This document shows positions 1 through 8,348 of a DNA stretch of 64,000 bases, piece by piece. Origin of the DNA: Peptococcaceae bacterium BRH_c23 (GTDB lineage: Bacteria > Bacillota_B > Desulfitobacteriia > Desulfitobacteriales > Desulfitobacteriaceae); NCBI GenBank assembly GCA_000961805.1, contig LADV01000130.1, positions 4,041 to 68,040 of the forward strand. Direction: 5' to 3'. The position numbers were made by a program, and so were the translations under genes. The notes beneath the pieces were generated by a model. It worked only from the letters and a program-made list of their open reading frames with translations, had not been told where the DNA came from and did no database searches. Position 1 is the first letter of the stretch. Each line of letters opens with the position of its first letter.

Positions 1-11
1 GAGTGTATCGT

Positions 12-644
12 ATGCCAGTATCTGTAAAAAATATTTTTTGTGTAGGTCGAAATTATGTTCAACACGCTCAAGAACTTAACAATGCGGTTCCACAATCCCC
101 ATTGTTGTTTACTAAGCCAACCCATTCTTTAGCTGAGGCTAATGGCCGTGAGATAATCTTTCCGGGAGATCGAGGCCAAATTCAATATGAAGTAGAACTC
201 GTATTCCATATTGCAAGACAATATGAGCCTGGAATTAAGCTAGATGACCTAGTGGACCAAATGGCTATAGGTATCGACTTTACCTTGCGTGATGTTCAGA
301 TAGAGTTAAAAGGGAAAGGCTATCCCTGGGTACTAGCCAAAGGGTTTATCAACTCGGCCGTAATCACCCCTTGGCAGCCTTTTGCTGGACTTAAAGCTAT
401 GCTGGATGTAGTTTTTTCTTTAGACAAAAATGGACAAGAGGTTCAACGGGGTACTATGAAAAATATGATTTTTGACTTACCGACAGTCATTGAATATACT
501 GCACTACACCTTGGACTTGGGCAAGGGGATATCATTTTTACGGGTACTCCAGCGGGAGTGGGGCCGGTACTTGACGGGGATCGTTTTGCTTGTAAATTGG
601 CTGATCAAGAATTGGGGAACTGCATCATAAAGCTCTCGAAATAA
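12..644 (+). CDS. Fumarylacetoacetate hydrolase (FAH) family protein
   Basis: About 210 residues, the size of short FAH-family enzymes (acylpyruvate hydrolase, 2-oxo-acid hydratase or decarboxylase types). The N-terminal CVGRNY, then QYEVELVFHIA with the metal-binding acidic residues, GIDFTLRD and the C-terminal FTGTPAGVGP are family hallmarks. These enzymes use Mg or Mn to act on 2-oxo acids in the cytoplasm; the exact substrate cannot be read from sequence. I chose the ATG at 12 over the in-frame GTG at 3 because homologues start close to the VGRNY strand. The gene lies at the window edge, so its upstream region is not visible. A terminator follows. Confidence 0.85.
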   Translation: MPVSVKNIFCVGRNYVQHAQELNNAVPQSPLLFTKPTHSLAEANGREIIFPGDRGQIQYEVELVFHIARQYEPGIKLDDLVDQMAIGIDFTLRDVQIELKGKGYPWVLAKGFINSAVITPWQPFAGLKAMLDVVFSLDKNGQEVQRGTMKNMIFDLPTVIEYTALHLGLGQGDIIFTGTPAGVGPVLDGDRFACKLADQELGNCIIKLSK

Positions 645-676
645 GAATATGGACTTTAATCATTTAAACGATAGTA

Positions 677-725
677 TAGGGTTGTAACAAACTTCTGTTT
701 TGAAGTAGGTTACAACCCTATTTTT
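677..725 (+). terminator. Rho-independent terminator after the FAH gene
   Basis: A perfect 12-bp stem, TAGGGTTGTAAC (677-688) with GTTACAACCCTA (709-720), is followed by five T. It sits 33 nt after the FAH stop codon. Confidence 0.85.
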
Positions 726-782
726 GCAGCGCAATGCAACTAAGGCGATAGCCTTCGCTAAAGGCTAGGTTCCTTTTCCTTT

Positions 783-1763
783 TTACTTGACTGATTCTCT
801 TAATTCCGGGACTAGATTTGGTGGTTCTTTTCCCATAAGCGCTCTGACGAGATTTTCGGCTGCTAGCATCGCCATATCAAAACGCGTTTGGGCCGTGGCC
901 GATCCAATGTGAGGGATAGTTACAACATTTTGCATCCCTAAGAGTGGATTATGGGGTTCAATGGGTTCCTTACTATATACGTCAAGTCCAGCTCCAGAAA
1001 TTTTTCCCTCCGCAAGTGCTTTTATGAGGGCATTTTCATTAACTGTCTCTCCACGTGAAGCATTAATAAAAATTGCTGACCGTTTCATGAGGTTAAATTC
1101 TCTATCGCTCATTATATTTACCGTTTTAGGGGTAAGGGGGGTCATAAGGACAACAAAATCCGACTCCTGAAGTAACTGTTCCATGGAACAGTGCTCAACA
1201 CCCATTCTATTTTCGACATCAACTTTTCGCGTACGGTTACAATAGAGGATACGCATTTTAAAGCCGAATTTTGCCCTTTCTGCTATGCATTCTCCAATTC
1301 TACCCATACCTATGATCCCGATTGTCCTATGATGAACATCAGTGCCAAACAGTTCTTCTCCAACGACCCCTCGCCACTGACCTGCCTTTACAAATCGATC
1401 TAGTTCGGGAATCCGGCGGGCTGTTGCTATCATCAAGCCTAATACCAAATCTGCCACAGTGTCGTCAAGGACAGTGGGAGTATTTGTTCCAATTATCCCT
1501 CTAGACTTCATGGCTCCCAAATCAAAGTTGTTATATCCAACAGAGATATTACTTACAACTCTTAATCTTGGAGCAGAATCCAGTAATTCTTGATTTATGT
1601 ATTCTCTGTTTGTCAAAAGTCCATCCGAGTTCCCAATAACTTTTAGGAGTTCATTACGAGGAATAAGTCCTGACCCATTCCATGTGTCGTAGTCACAATA
1701 TTGATCGATATAGTCTTCCACTTCCTTAGGAACTTTCTTAGCAATAAAAACTTTTGGCCTCAT
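783..1763 (-). CDS. D-2-hydroxyacid dehydrogenase (glyoxylate/hydroxypyruvate reductase-like)
   Basis: 326 residues, full length for the NAD(P)-dependent D-isomer 2-hydroxyacid dehydrogenases. The Rossmann motif GIIGMGRIGECIA lies near residue 150, followed by the family signatures NASRGETVNE and, near the C-terminus, the catalytic region PHIGSAT with its histidine. It reduces a 2-oxo acid such as glyoxylate, hydroxypyruvate or 2-ketogluconate to the D-hydroxy acid; which one is not clear. The start ATG has an AAGGGAG ribosome binding site on the minus strand. It converges with the FAH gene and faces away from a broken aldolase gene, suggesting a former sugar-acid locus. Confidence 0.88.
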   Translation of the reverse strand: MRPKVFIAKKVPKEVEDYIDQYCDYDTWNGSGLIPRNELLKVIGNSDGLLTNREYINQELLDSAPRLRVVSNISVGYNNFDLGAMKSRGIIGTNTPTVLDDTVADLVLGLMIATARRIPELDRFVKAGQWRGVVGEELFGTDVHHRTIGIIGMGRIGECIAERAKFGFKMRILYCNRTRKVDVENRMGVEHCSMEQLLQESDFVVLMTPLTPKTVNIMSDREFNLMKRSAIFINASRGETVNENALIKALAEGKISGAGLDVYSKEPIEPHNPLLGMQNVVTIPHIGSATAQTRFDMAMLAAENLVRALMGKEPPNLVPELRESVK

Positions 1764-1840
1764 CTTATTCTCCCTTACTTATAGTTTATATTATTATAAA
1801 GTAGAAACATACTGGGATACAAGGAGTTGATTTCTAAAAA

Positions 1841-1871
1841 CAAAAGAGCTGCCTTCAGACTGAAGTAGCTC
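1841..1871 (-). terminator. Minus-strand terminator after the aldolase remnant
   Basis: GAGCT (1846-1850), CTTCA (1853-1857), TGAAG (1861-1865) and AGCTC (1867-1871) form an interrupted stem, followed on the minus strand by TTTTG. It lies just downstream of the DapA-family remnant. Confidence 0.7.
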
Positions 1872-1883
1872 CTTTGTTTAGGA

Positions 1884-2231
1884 CTAGCGGGTTTTAACCA
1901 TGGTTAGTGACGATTGTGTACGGGTTAAAATTTCTTTAAGCTCTGCTCTTTCTACCTCTCCAATAGGGAGAAGAGGGGGGCGGGGATCTCCTCCATAATA
2001 GCCGAGCATATCTAAGGCGGCTTTAAGGCCGGCAATCCCAAAGCGAGCAGTCACCGCTGCATTGCTCGCGATCTGGACAATGTTTCCGCCGCTATCCTTG
2101 ATACCCATGATGTTGGGATGCTGAGCCAATTCAGCAACGAGTTTGGCGGATAAATTGATTCCTGTATTACCCGGGAGACATAGTTTAGGCCTCATAATTA
2201 CGATCACCTGACCTTTATAAATTTGACCCAA
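1884..2231 (-). pseudogene. Dihydrodipicolinate synthase (DapA)-family aldolase remnant
   Basis: Only 115 codons remain of a protein normally near 290. The middle keeps the segment NTGINLSAKLVAELAQHP followed by GIKDSGGN, which carries the Schiff-base lysine of the family. It is then joined directly to a C-terminal piece, GLKAALDMLGYYGGDPRPP. The N-terminal GGTTG region and the stretch between the two pieces are missing, so there are at least two deletions. An enzyme lacking most of the barrel should be inactive. Its terminator survives. The parent was probably a 2-oxo-acid aldolase (4-hydroxy-2-oxoglutarate or 2-keto-3-deoxygluconate type) rather than lysine-pathway DapA, judging by its neighbours; that is inference. 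Confidence 0.8.
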
Positions 2232-2501
2232 AAGCGAGAAGATAACTCTCTACCATAAATAATTATAATGACCATACCTATCCCATATTATAGGGTAACT
2301 ATAACACATGGAGTCAATCAAAAACTATGGAATTGACTTTAGCTTTTCATGTATTCTTCTGTTGAAGATAATACAGTATTCTAGGGGGATTGGGTAAAAA
2401 AACACGTTGAAAAAACGAGTGAGAGGGTTTATAGTGAATGATGTTTATTGGCTAGGGGAATTCCCCTAGGCCATCTGGAAATAGAAGGGACGTTGAAACC
2501 C

Positions 2502-3761
2502 ATGATCGTCATGGCGAAAATTCTAAGCACCTTGATCCTTGTTATTTGGCTTCTGCGGAGGCGCGTTCAAATCGGGTATGCTATGTTAGCAGGCTCGATT
2601 ATCTTATTCTTAATTGCTTCGCCCACCTGGGAAAAAGCATCTGCTTCACTTCAAGCTACCTTACTGGAAATAAGAACCTGGGAAGTCATGCTAGCGATGT
2701 TTTTCGTCATGTGCCTTGAGCACCTTCTACGCACGAGTGGAACCATAGAAGGTTTTATGAAGTCTATGAAAACAATGCTGCGCAGTGATCGCGTCCTACT
2801 CGCTCTCATGCCTGCTTTCTTGGGCTTACTTCCCTCGTTGGGTGGAGCAATTTTCTCGGCACCCATGGTAGAGCACGCTAGCAAAAGGTACCATCTTACT
2901 CCGGAAAACAAGGTTACTATTAACTATTGGTTTCGCCATATCTGGGAATATTCGAATCCTATTGTTCCTGCCTTAATCCTCGGTAGTCAAATATCATCTA
3001 TTCCCTTAGGCACCTTAGTAACTCACATGGTAGGATATACATTCTTGGCACTGATCCTGGGTTGGATATTCCTTCTAACAGGGGTAAAATTCCGCCCTCA
3101 AAAGCAACTGGAAAATCAAACCAAGCTTGAAGTTTCTGCTTCGCTAGAAGCCACTCTTGTTGAATCCACTTTGACTAAAACTTCTTGGCACTCTGTGCGG
3201 TATATACTCCTGGCACTTGGCCCAATTATCGTAAACATCATCCTCGTGGTCACCTTTCATTTGAGTGCAGCGGTTTCCATGGGATTAGTCGTCCTCGCAA
3301 TGATTGTAATCTTGCGCTTACGATGGAAACAAGTGATCCGTATGATGATTAATTCATTTGAGAAAAAACTCCTTTTGGGAATTCTCAGTATCATGTTCTT
3401 TCAAAATGTCCTAACGGCCTCAGGGTTGGTGCAGGAACTTGTTGCGCTTTTACAAGGCACAAATCTTCCCATCGCAATCATGCTTGGACTCAGTGCTCTG
3501 ATGGTCGGAATCCTCACTGGGTCCCCCCAAGCCGTTGTTGCGATCACTTTCCCGATTATTGCAGCTCTTGCACCAGGTAGTATTAATACAGCTACCACCG
3601 CGTACATCATGGGTATCGCCGGAGCGATGCTCTCGCCGGCGCATCTTTGCCTAATTGTAACGGGGGAATACTTCAAAGGAGACATCTTTAAGTCGCTACG
3701 CCCTGTACTGCTTCTCGAAGGCATCATCCTTATGATTGTTATGGTAACTTACTTTGTATAA
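2502..3761 (+). CDS. DUF401 family integral membrane protein (probable permease)
   Basis: About 419 residues with roughly ten hydrophobic segments. Motifs LPSLGGAIFSAPMVE and INYWFRHIWEYSNP match the DUF401 family, a group of ion-transporter-superfamily-like permeases of unknown substrate. I favour the ATG at 2502 (a GAAGGGA stretch lies about 11 nt upstream) over a TTG at 2448. The longer form would add 18 polar residues ahead of the first membrane helix. It is transcribed alone and followed by a terminator at 4054. Its position near 2-oxo-acid enzymes makes an organic-acid substrate possible, but nothing in the protein proves that. Confidence 0.82.
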   Translation: MIVMAKILSTLILVIWLLRRRVQIGYAMLAGSIILFLIASPTWEKASASLQATLLEIRTWEVMLAMFFVMCLEHLLRTSGTIEGFMKSMKTMLRSDRVLLALMPAFLGLLPSLGGAIFSAPMVEHASKRYHLTPENKVTINYWFRHIWEYSNPIVPALILGSQISSIPLGTLVTHMVGYTFLALILGWIFLLTGVKFRPQKQLENQTKLEVSASLEATLVESTLTKTSWHSVRYILLALGPIIVNIILVVTFHLSAAVSMGLVVLAMIVILRLRWKQVIRMMINSFEKKLLLGILSIMFFQNVLTASGLVQELVALLQGTNLPIAIMLGLSALMVGILTGSPQAVVAITFPIIAALAPGSINTATTAYIMGIAGAMLSPAHLCLIVTGEYFKGDIFKSLRPVLLLEGIILMIVMVTYFV

Positions 3762-4053
3762 AAGGGCATACTGATAGAAGAATGACAAAGGAAGCTGCGC
3801 TAATCATTAGATGATGCATCTCAAGCTCTTTTGGAACTTGACAATACTACGTTAATTCCATTCATGCTCATCGAAACGGATTATAAGAGAAATAGGAAAT
3901 AGGTCTGAAATAAAGAGACAATGGTGCCATCTAGCATCATTTCCTTAGGATATCCTGTCGAAACTATACAAGCTACGGACCGATACGATGAAACCTGTAT
4001 TCATCGAGAAATTTGGTGAAACTGCCATCCGAATGTGATTTAGGGTGTTCAAA
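3762..4053 (+). other. Intergenic stretch with possible gene relics
   Basis: No convincing gene. A 16-codon frame from ATG 3988 (MKPVFIEKFGE...) resembles the start of a zinc-type or quinone oxidoreductase and stops at 4038; it could be a relic of such a gene. A second short open stretch near 3815-3900 has a protein-like composition but no start. Confidence 0.25.
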
Positions 4054-4097
4054 AGCCCTCTTGGGCCGTAATAATTCACGGTACAGAGGGCTTTATC
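4054..4097 (+). terminator. Rho-independent terminator
   Basis: AGCCCTC (4054-4060) pairs with GAGGGCT (4086-4092), with an inner CCGT/ACGG stem, followed by TTATCTTT. It probably ends the DUF401 transcript. Confidence 0.7.
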
Positions 4098-4145
4098 TTT
4101 ATATTGCTATACTTTTGGGGCGAGCATTTGAAAAAAACGCTTAAC

Positions 4146-4181
4146 ACTAATACCGGTTACCACGTGGTAACCGGTATTAGT
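4146..4181. terminator. Perfect 18-bp inverted repeat downstream of the NlpC/P60 gene
   Basis: ACTAATACCGGTTACCAC is followed directly by its exact reverse complement, making a 36-bp palindrome. On the minus strand it follows the hydrolase stop codon by 13 nt. It probably acts as that gene's terminator or 3' stabiliser, although the U-tract is displaced. Confidence 0.6.
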
Positions 4182-4194
4182 ACATATTCAATCT

Positions 4195-5598
4195 CTAATA
4201 TCTGCGTGCCCCGAGGTAACGGGAGGCGTAAAAGCTATCACTAAGGCTTGATACTTTTACATTACTATTAGGGTTACTGGCATGAACAAAACGTCCTCCT
4301 CCGGTATAAATGCCCACATGTGATGCACCCTTAGCATAGGTTGTAAAGAATACTAAATCACCGGGCACAAGACCATCTCTGCCCACTGCAGTTCCTGAAG
4401 CGAATTGGCTGAACGATGTACGAGGGAGGGATATCCCAGCACCTGCCAAGACATACTTGGTAAAACCTGAACAGTCAAAGCCACTGCGTGTTGTTCCGCC
4501 AAAAACATAGGGCGTCCCTTGCAAACTAAGGGCGAAATCTACGATGCTTGAAGAACCACCGCTTCCACGAGAAGCTGCGTAAGCGACAGTGACAGGCCGA
4601 CTATTGGGGCCTTTAGCGATTACTTGATTGACAGGAGCTTGAATGACTTTTTCATCGACTACCTGCTTAGTAACGTCAATCCCATTCTTTTGCACATAAG
4701 AATATGTAACTAATTTTGAGCCATTACTACCTTGAGTAATGACTTTTGTTTTGCCGTATCCTAAACTGTTATCAGATTTTGTTACGACATCATAGGGGAT
4801 TGTCTCTGGACCCGAATAGGTTCCCTGACTCACGACAGTAAGATAGGGTGTTGAATCCACAAGCTTAATAATTTGGCCGGGTTGCAACTTTGTATCTTTA
4901 GTTGCTCCTGGATTACCGGCTAATACTTCATCTGTCAACATATTATTTTTGCGCGCAATAAGCCACCAAGAATCGTTGGCTAGGACAGTATAATCCTTTG
5001 TCCTTATTTTACCATCAACTAACTTCTTAAAAGCTTGATCAACTTGGATCATTTGATCTGGTTGGACCTCTGTCTCTTCGACATGAACCTCTTCGGCAAA
5101 ACTAACCGAAGTGACCTTATTTTCCTCACTGGGTTTAACATAATAGGATTCATAGTCTTTAAGAACTTTATCGGAATCTTCTTTGCTGGGTAAAACTGCA
5201 ATTACAGAACCATCTGCTTCTAACTTATAACCATCAAGATAAAATCCCAATTTATCTTCCAATGTCTGTTCGCTTAAAGCAGAGTCATCATAGGCTGTTC
5301 GATTTACCCTAACCTTTTCATAGGTAATTTGGTCATGGGTTTTGGCAATCAGCCCGAAGGGCTTGCCATGTTCTTCTAGAATCGTTTCAACCAGATTATT
5401 ACCCGTATTAACATCACGAACTAAGCCAATCTCTTGACCGTTAATCATTACGACAGCCGCAGAAGTCGTTGTCGAAAGATAATTGGTCAGTCCTCCAGTT
5501 AGGATAATTGTAATTGCTAGACCACCGATGACTTTCGGTGATTTCCATGATATTTTTTGGAGAGTGTTACGGAAAGATTGTTTGAAATCGAGTTGCAT
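4195..5598 (-). CDS. LysM/G5/NlpC-P60 peptidoglycan endopeptidase
   Basis: 467 residues. A membrane segment or uncleaved signal lies at about residues 24-46. A LysM domain at about 201-246 (YTVLANDSWWLIARKNN) binds peptidoglycan. A G5-like domain at about 250-330 follows, with GSNGSKLVTYSYVQKNG. The C-terminal NlpC/P60 domain (about 345-467) has catalytic Cys in GFDCSGF near 373 and His in GASHVGIY near 424. It should cut stem peptides in the cell wall. The gene is preceded on the same strand by a c-di-AMP riboswitch, the usual arrangement for osmotically controlled wall hydrolases in Firmicutes. It ends just before the palindrome at 4146. Confidence 0.9.
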   Translation of the reverse strand: MQLDFKQSFRNTLQKISWKSPKVIGGLAITIILTGGLTNYLSTTTSAAVVMINGQEIGLVRDVNTGNNLVETILEEHGKPFGLIAKTHDQITYEKVRVNRTAYDDSALSEQTLEDKLGFYLDGYKLEADGSVIAVLPSKEDSDKVLKDYESYYVKPSEENKVTSVSFAEEVHVEETEVQPDQMIQVDQAFKKLVDGKIRTKDYTVLANDSWWLIARKNNMLTDEVLAGNPGATKDTKLQPGQIIKLVDSTPYLTVVSQGTYSGPETIPYDVVTKSDNSLGYGKTKVITQGSNGSKLVTYSYVQKNGIDVTKQVVDEKVIQAPVNQVIAKGPNSRPVTVAYAASRGSGGSSSIVDFALSLQGTPYVFGGTTRSGFDCSGFTKYVLAGAGISLPRTSFSQFASGTAVGRDGLVPGDLVFFTTYAKGASHVGIYTGGGRFVHASNPNSNVKVSSLSDSFYASRYLGARRY

Positions 5599-5601
5599 TG
5601 T

Positions 5602-5730
5602 TTTTCACCTTTCATAGCTTACGAGGTTAGTTGACGGATTCGGGCAAGAAGGTGTAAGCCCGACGCGTATAATGCGCGTTTCACCCCATAAAAATATCCC
5701 CCGCTCTAGATGAATCTAGATTCAGCCTTA
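5602..5730 (-). promoter_or_regulatory. c-di-AMP riboswitch (ydaO/yuaA type)
   Basis: The minus strand carries the hallmarks of the ydaO-yuaA class: a GGGGTGAAACGC segment, and then the strongly conserved run CCCGAATCCGTC followed by AACTAACCTCGTAAGC just before the ribosome binding site AAAGGTG. The class binds cyclic di-AMP and usually switches transcription off when the nucleotide is high. It directly precedes the wall hydrolase gene, the classical target. The 5' boundary (near 5730) is approximate; the helix GAATCTAGATTC may be part of its P1 region. Confidence 0.9.
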
Positions 5731-5830
5731 TTTTTCCTTTTTACGGCACATCATAAATTATTCGACGAAATATGCAAATGTCCTTTAAATAATTTTATGT
5801 AAAACTTGGTAAAATAGTTCATCTTACACT

Positions 5831-5861
5831 AAAAAAACCCCCACTTCTTGTAAGTGGGAGT
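5831..5861 (-). terminator. Minus-strand terminator of the SPFH gene
   Basis: ACTCCCACTT...AAGTGGGGGT on the minus strand is followed by seven T. The loop region CCCACTTCTTGTAAGTGGG is identical to the hairpin at 32078, so this palindrome may be a recurring unit. Confidence 0.85.
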
Positions 5862-5884
5862 TTCATTTGATGGGGTGAATGAGT

Positions 5885-6697
5885 TCACTGGGCGCCATTG
5901 ACATTGATAAAAGGAACAGCGCCACCAGTAACATTTGGAAGTTTACCATCCCATTTTTCAATGGCTTTAATTTGAGCTTCAATTTCTCTTAGCTTAACAA
6001 GTTCCGGGGTGACTTCTTGTTTTTGGAGACGTAACGATTCAGCTTCAGCTTTAGCTTGCTCGATTTTCTGTTTAGCCTCAATTTCGATTCTCTGAAGATC
6101 AAGATTGGCTTTTAAAGCTCGCTGCTCAGCAATTTGTTTTTGCTCGATTGCGTTATTGAACTCCTCACTGAATTTGAATTCTGTAATGTTAATTTCATCA
6201 AGAATCATATAATAAGTGGATAATTTTGACGACAGTGTCTCTTTGATCTTGGAACTAACTTCTGAACGTTTTGAGATCAGCTCCTCAGCAGTGTATTGGG
6301 CAGTAACCGCTTTTACTGCTTCGCCGATGGCGGGATCTACAATTCGATCTCCATAGGATAAACCTACACTTTGATACAGCTTATTCGCTGCACTGGGCTC
6401 AAGGTGAAAGTTAACTGCGACAGTTGTGGTAACGATTTGTAGGTCTTTTGAAGCGGCCGTTTGATCGGATTGAGATTTTTGGACTCGTACATCAACATGG
6501 ATCACGTCTTGAATGAAGGGGATCTTAAAATGAATCCCTTCAGTTAAAACGATCGGGCTCACTGCCCCTAATTGAAGAACGATGCCTCTTTGACCTGCAT
6601 TCACGATGACAAAGGCATTTAGCCCCAAGAAAATAAGGACTAGAAGCACTAGGCCAGATGTGATAAGGCTTTTACTCATTTTAGGTTTTGGAATCAT
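5885..6697 (-). CDS. Prohibitin/SPFH-domain membrane protein
   Basis: 270 residues. One N-terminal membrane helix (about 10-32) precedes the SPFH/Band 7 domain (about 33-190), recognisable by GQRGIVLQLGAVSPIVLTEG and the segment IVTTTVAVNFHLEP. A charged coiled coil follows (about 190-245), rich in E, K, A and Q. Such proteins form oligomeric rings at membranes, as scaffolds or as partners of FtsH-type proteases; this member's partner is unknown. It resembles prohibitin-like bacterial proteins more than HflC. The gene stands alone between its terminator and a broken xdhC-type gene. Confidence 0.85.
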   Translation of the reverse strand: MIPKPKMSKSLITSGLVLLVLIFLGLNAFVIVNAGQRGIVLQLGAVSPIVLTEGIHFKIPFIQDVIHVDVRVQKSQSDQTAASKDLQIVTTTVAVNFHLEPSAANKLYQSVGLSYGDRIVDPAIGEAVKAVTAQYTAEELISKRSEVSSKIKETLSSKLSTYYMILDEINITEFKFSEEFNNAIEQKQIAEQRALKANLDLQRIEIEAKQKIEQAKAEAESLRLQKQEVTPELVKLREIEAQIKAIEKWDGKLPNVTGGAVPFINVNGAQ

Positions 6698-6848
6698 ATT
6701 GACAACCTTTGAAGAATCCAGTTGGGTGCCCTCCTCTCATTTATATCGAGTAGATTATTTTCTGCTTTTCCCTGACCTTAGGTAAGATTCCCGTTTATCA
6801 AGAACGCGATATTTATTAGTACTCTTTTTTGCAATAAGTATGACGAAT

Positions 6849-7358
6849 TTATTTGAAAGAGGAGGACATTCGATGCCGTCTAAGGTCAGCACGAGGTATA
6901 GATATAAAGCAACTAGATGTAGTAATATAGTAAATAATTGAAAAGTAGAAAATGGAGGAATTAGCTAAGGAAGTTACTAGCACAACATCTTTTCCACTCA
7001 TCTGGAGATCCTGAGCAATTTTCCAGAAATGATTTCCCTGAACTGGCTCCAATAGAACCTCCATATTGCCCCCACAAACAGCGATTCCAGCAGTAATAGT
7101 CTCCTGATTAATTTCTAGGCGATGTATTTCAGTGCTTGCTTCACTTTCAGCAGTCGACAACGCCAGTGCCTGTTTTGTGATCAGTTTTTCTGCAGTTCCT
7201 CCTCCAATAGTTCCTATTGTTTGGCCAGTCTCCATGACCAACATTTGGGTACCCAGATCACGTGGTGTCGAACCCTCAGTGCGGATAATCGTCGCAAGTA
7301 CAGCCTTTACTTGAGTATTTTGAGCATTTATAATAGCCTGTATTATTGTTTCATCCAA
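6849..7358 (-). pseudogene. XdhC/CoxI-family protein, C-terminally truncated
   Basis: The first 130-odd residues match the XdhC/CoxI N-terminal domain (ATIIRTEGSTPRDLGTQMLV, then GTIGGGTAEK and AVCGGNMEVLLEPV). XdhC proteins help insert or sulfurate the molybdenum cofactor of xanthine-dehydrogenase-type enzymes. After about residue 135 the similarity stops and the frame runs on through a low-complexity tail with unrelated composition. The NAD-binding XdhC_C domain (a GxGxxG Rossmann motif) is absent, so the gene looks truncated by a deletion. I take the TTG at 7358 as the start because GAGAGGTG lies at the right distance upstream. No molybdoenzyme gene is in the window. Confidence 0.7.
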
Positions 7359-7521
7359 AAAAGCACCTCTCAATCTCAAGTTCCTTGGCTAAGATGAGTA
7401 TTACTTTAATAAAACCATCCATTTCCAAAATTGTCAATGCCATTACTATGAATCAATCCTAAACAGGGTGGAGACCAGATAATTGTTCAAAGAAATAGCG
7501 AAAAGGAAAGGTAGGAAGAAA

Positions 7522-8139
7522 ATGGGAGAATTAGAAAAACATGCACGATTATTTAACCTAATTGCTCCTGTCTACAATGTCTTTTTTGGAGGTCAAGTTA
7601 GGAATTATCGCGCTATTCTGGACAAATATGAAGAGTTGCTGAATATTCCAGTTGGAGGCAGAGTTTTGGATATAGGGTGTGGTACAGGAGCCTTTATATA
7701 TTGTTTAGCGGAGCGAGGGTATCGGGCCGTGGGAGTAGATTTTTCCTCATCGATGCTCCGAGCAGCTAAAAAGTCCACTCCGGGGAGGTCGATTGAGTTA
7801 GTACAGGGGGATGTTACTAAGGGATTGGATTTTCCTGCTAAAAGTTTTGACTTGGTGCTCTCATCCTATGTTTTGCATGGGTTGAATTCTGAGTTGCGTC
7901 AAAGTATCTATGCTGAGGCCAGCAGACTTTCCCATGGTCGGGTCCTTTTCTATGATTATAACCAAAAGCGTCGATTTCTTACGGATCTTATCGAATGGGC
8001 AGAAGGTGGAGATTACTTCGGATTTGTACGCCATGGGGAAAAGGAAATGAGAACACATTTCCAAGCTGTGAATAGAATAGATGTTGGCCCCCAGACGGCG
8101 CTTTATCTATGCTCAAGTAAACTCTCGCTCGAGTTATAA
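7522..8139 (+). CDS. Class I SAM-dependent methyltransferase
   Basis: 205 residues. The SAM-binding motif VLDIGCGTGAF lies near residue 52, the acidic post-II residue is in VGVDFSSSML, and VQGDV is motif III. The N-terminal HARLFNLIAPVYNVFF resembles UbiE/Coq5-like methyltransferases. The acceptor substrate is unknown. The ATG at 7522 follows a GGTAGGAAG ribosome binding site; an upstream TTG at 7483 is less likely. A 103-bp palindrome-bounded repeat starts 4 nt after the stop. Confidence 0.85.
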   Translation: MGELEKHARLFNLIAPVYNVFFGGQVRNYRAILDKYEELLNIPVGGRVLDIGCGTGAFIYCLAERGYRAVGVDFSSSMLRAAKKSTPGRSIELVQGDVTKGLDFPAKSFDLVLSSYVLHGLNSELRQSIYAEASRLSHGRVLFYDYNQKRRFLTDLIEWAEGGDYFGFVRHGEKEMRTHFQAVNRIDVGPQTALYLCSSKLSLEL

Positions 8140-8143
8140 AGCT

Positions 8144-8246
8144 GAAACAAGGGGACAGGTTCCTTGTTTCGTTGTATATGAGGAAAAAGTGGGAGGAGAC
8201 AGAGGGAGAAACAGAGGAGAAAACAGTGTGCCTGTCCCCCTGTTTC
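8144..8246. repeat. Palindrome-bounded repeat element (REP/MITE-like)
   Basis: The left end is a palindrome with arms GAAACAAGG (8144-8152) and CCTTGTTTC (8162-8170). The right end CCTGTCCCCCTGTTTC (8231-8246) is a near-exact inverted match to the left end GAAACAAGGGGACAGG. The 60 nt between are purine-rich and non-coding. A single copy of the 27-bp palindrome, in opposite orientation, occurs at 11503. This is the look of a REP-type or miniature mobile element. Confidence 0.7.
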
Positions 8247-8348
8247 ACCCCCGTTGGGGGAAATGTCTTGAGAAGGATATTCCGAATGGAAAGTAGAAGT
8301 AATATATAAATAACGTTTAAACAATGTTTCCGAGAGAAGGTGAAGCGT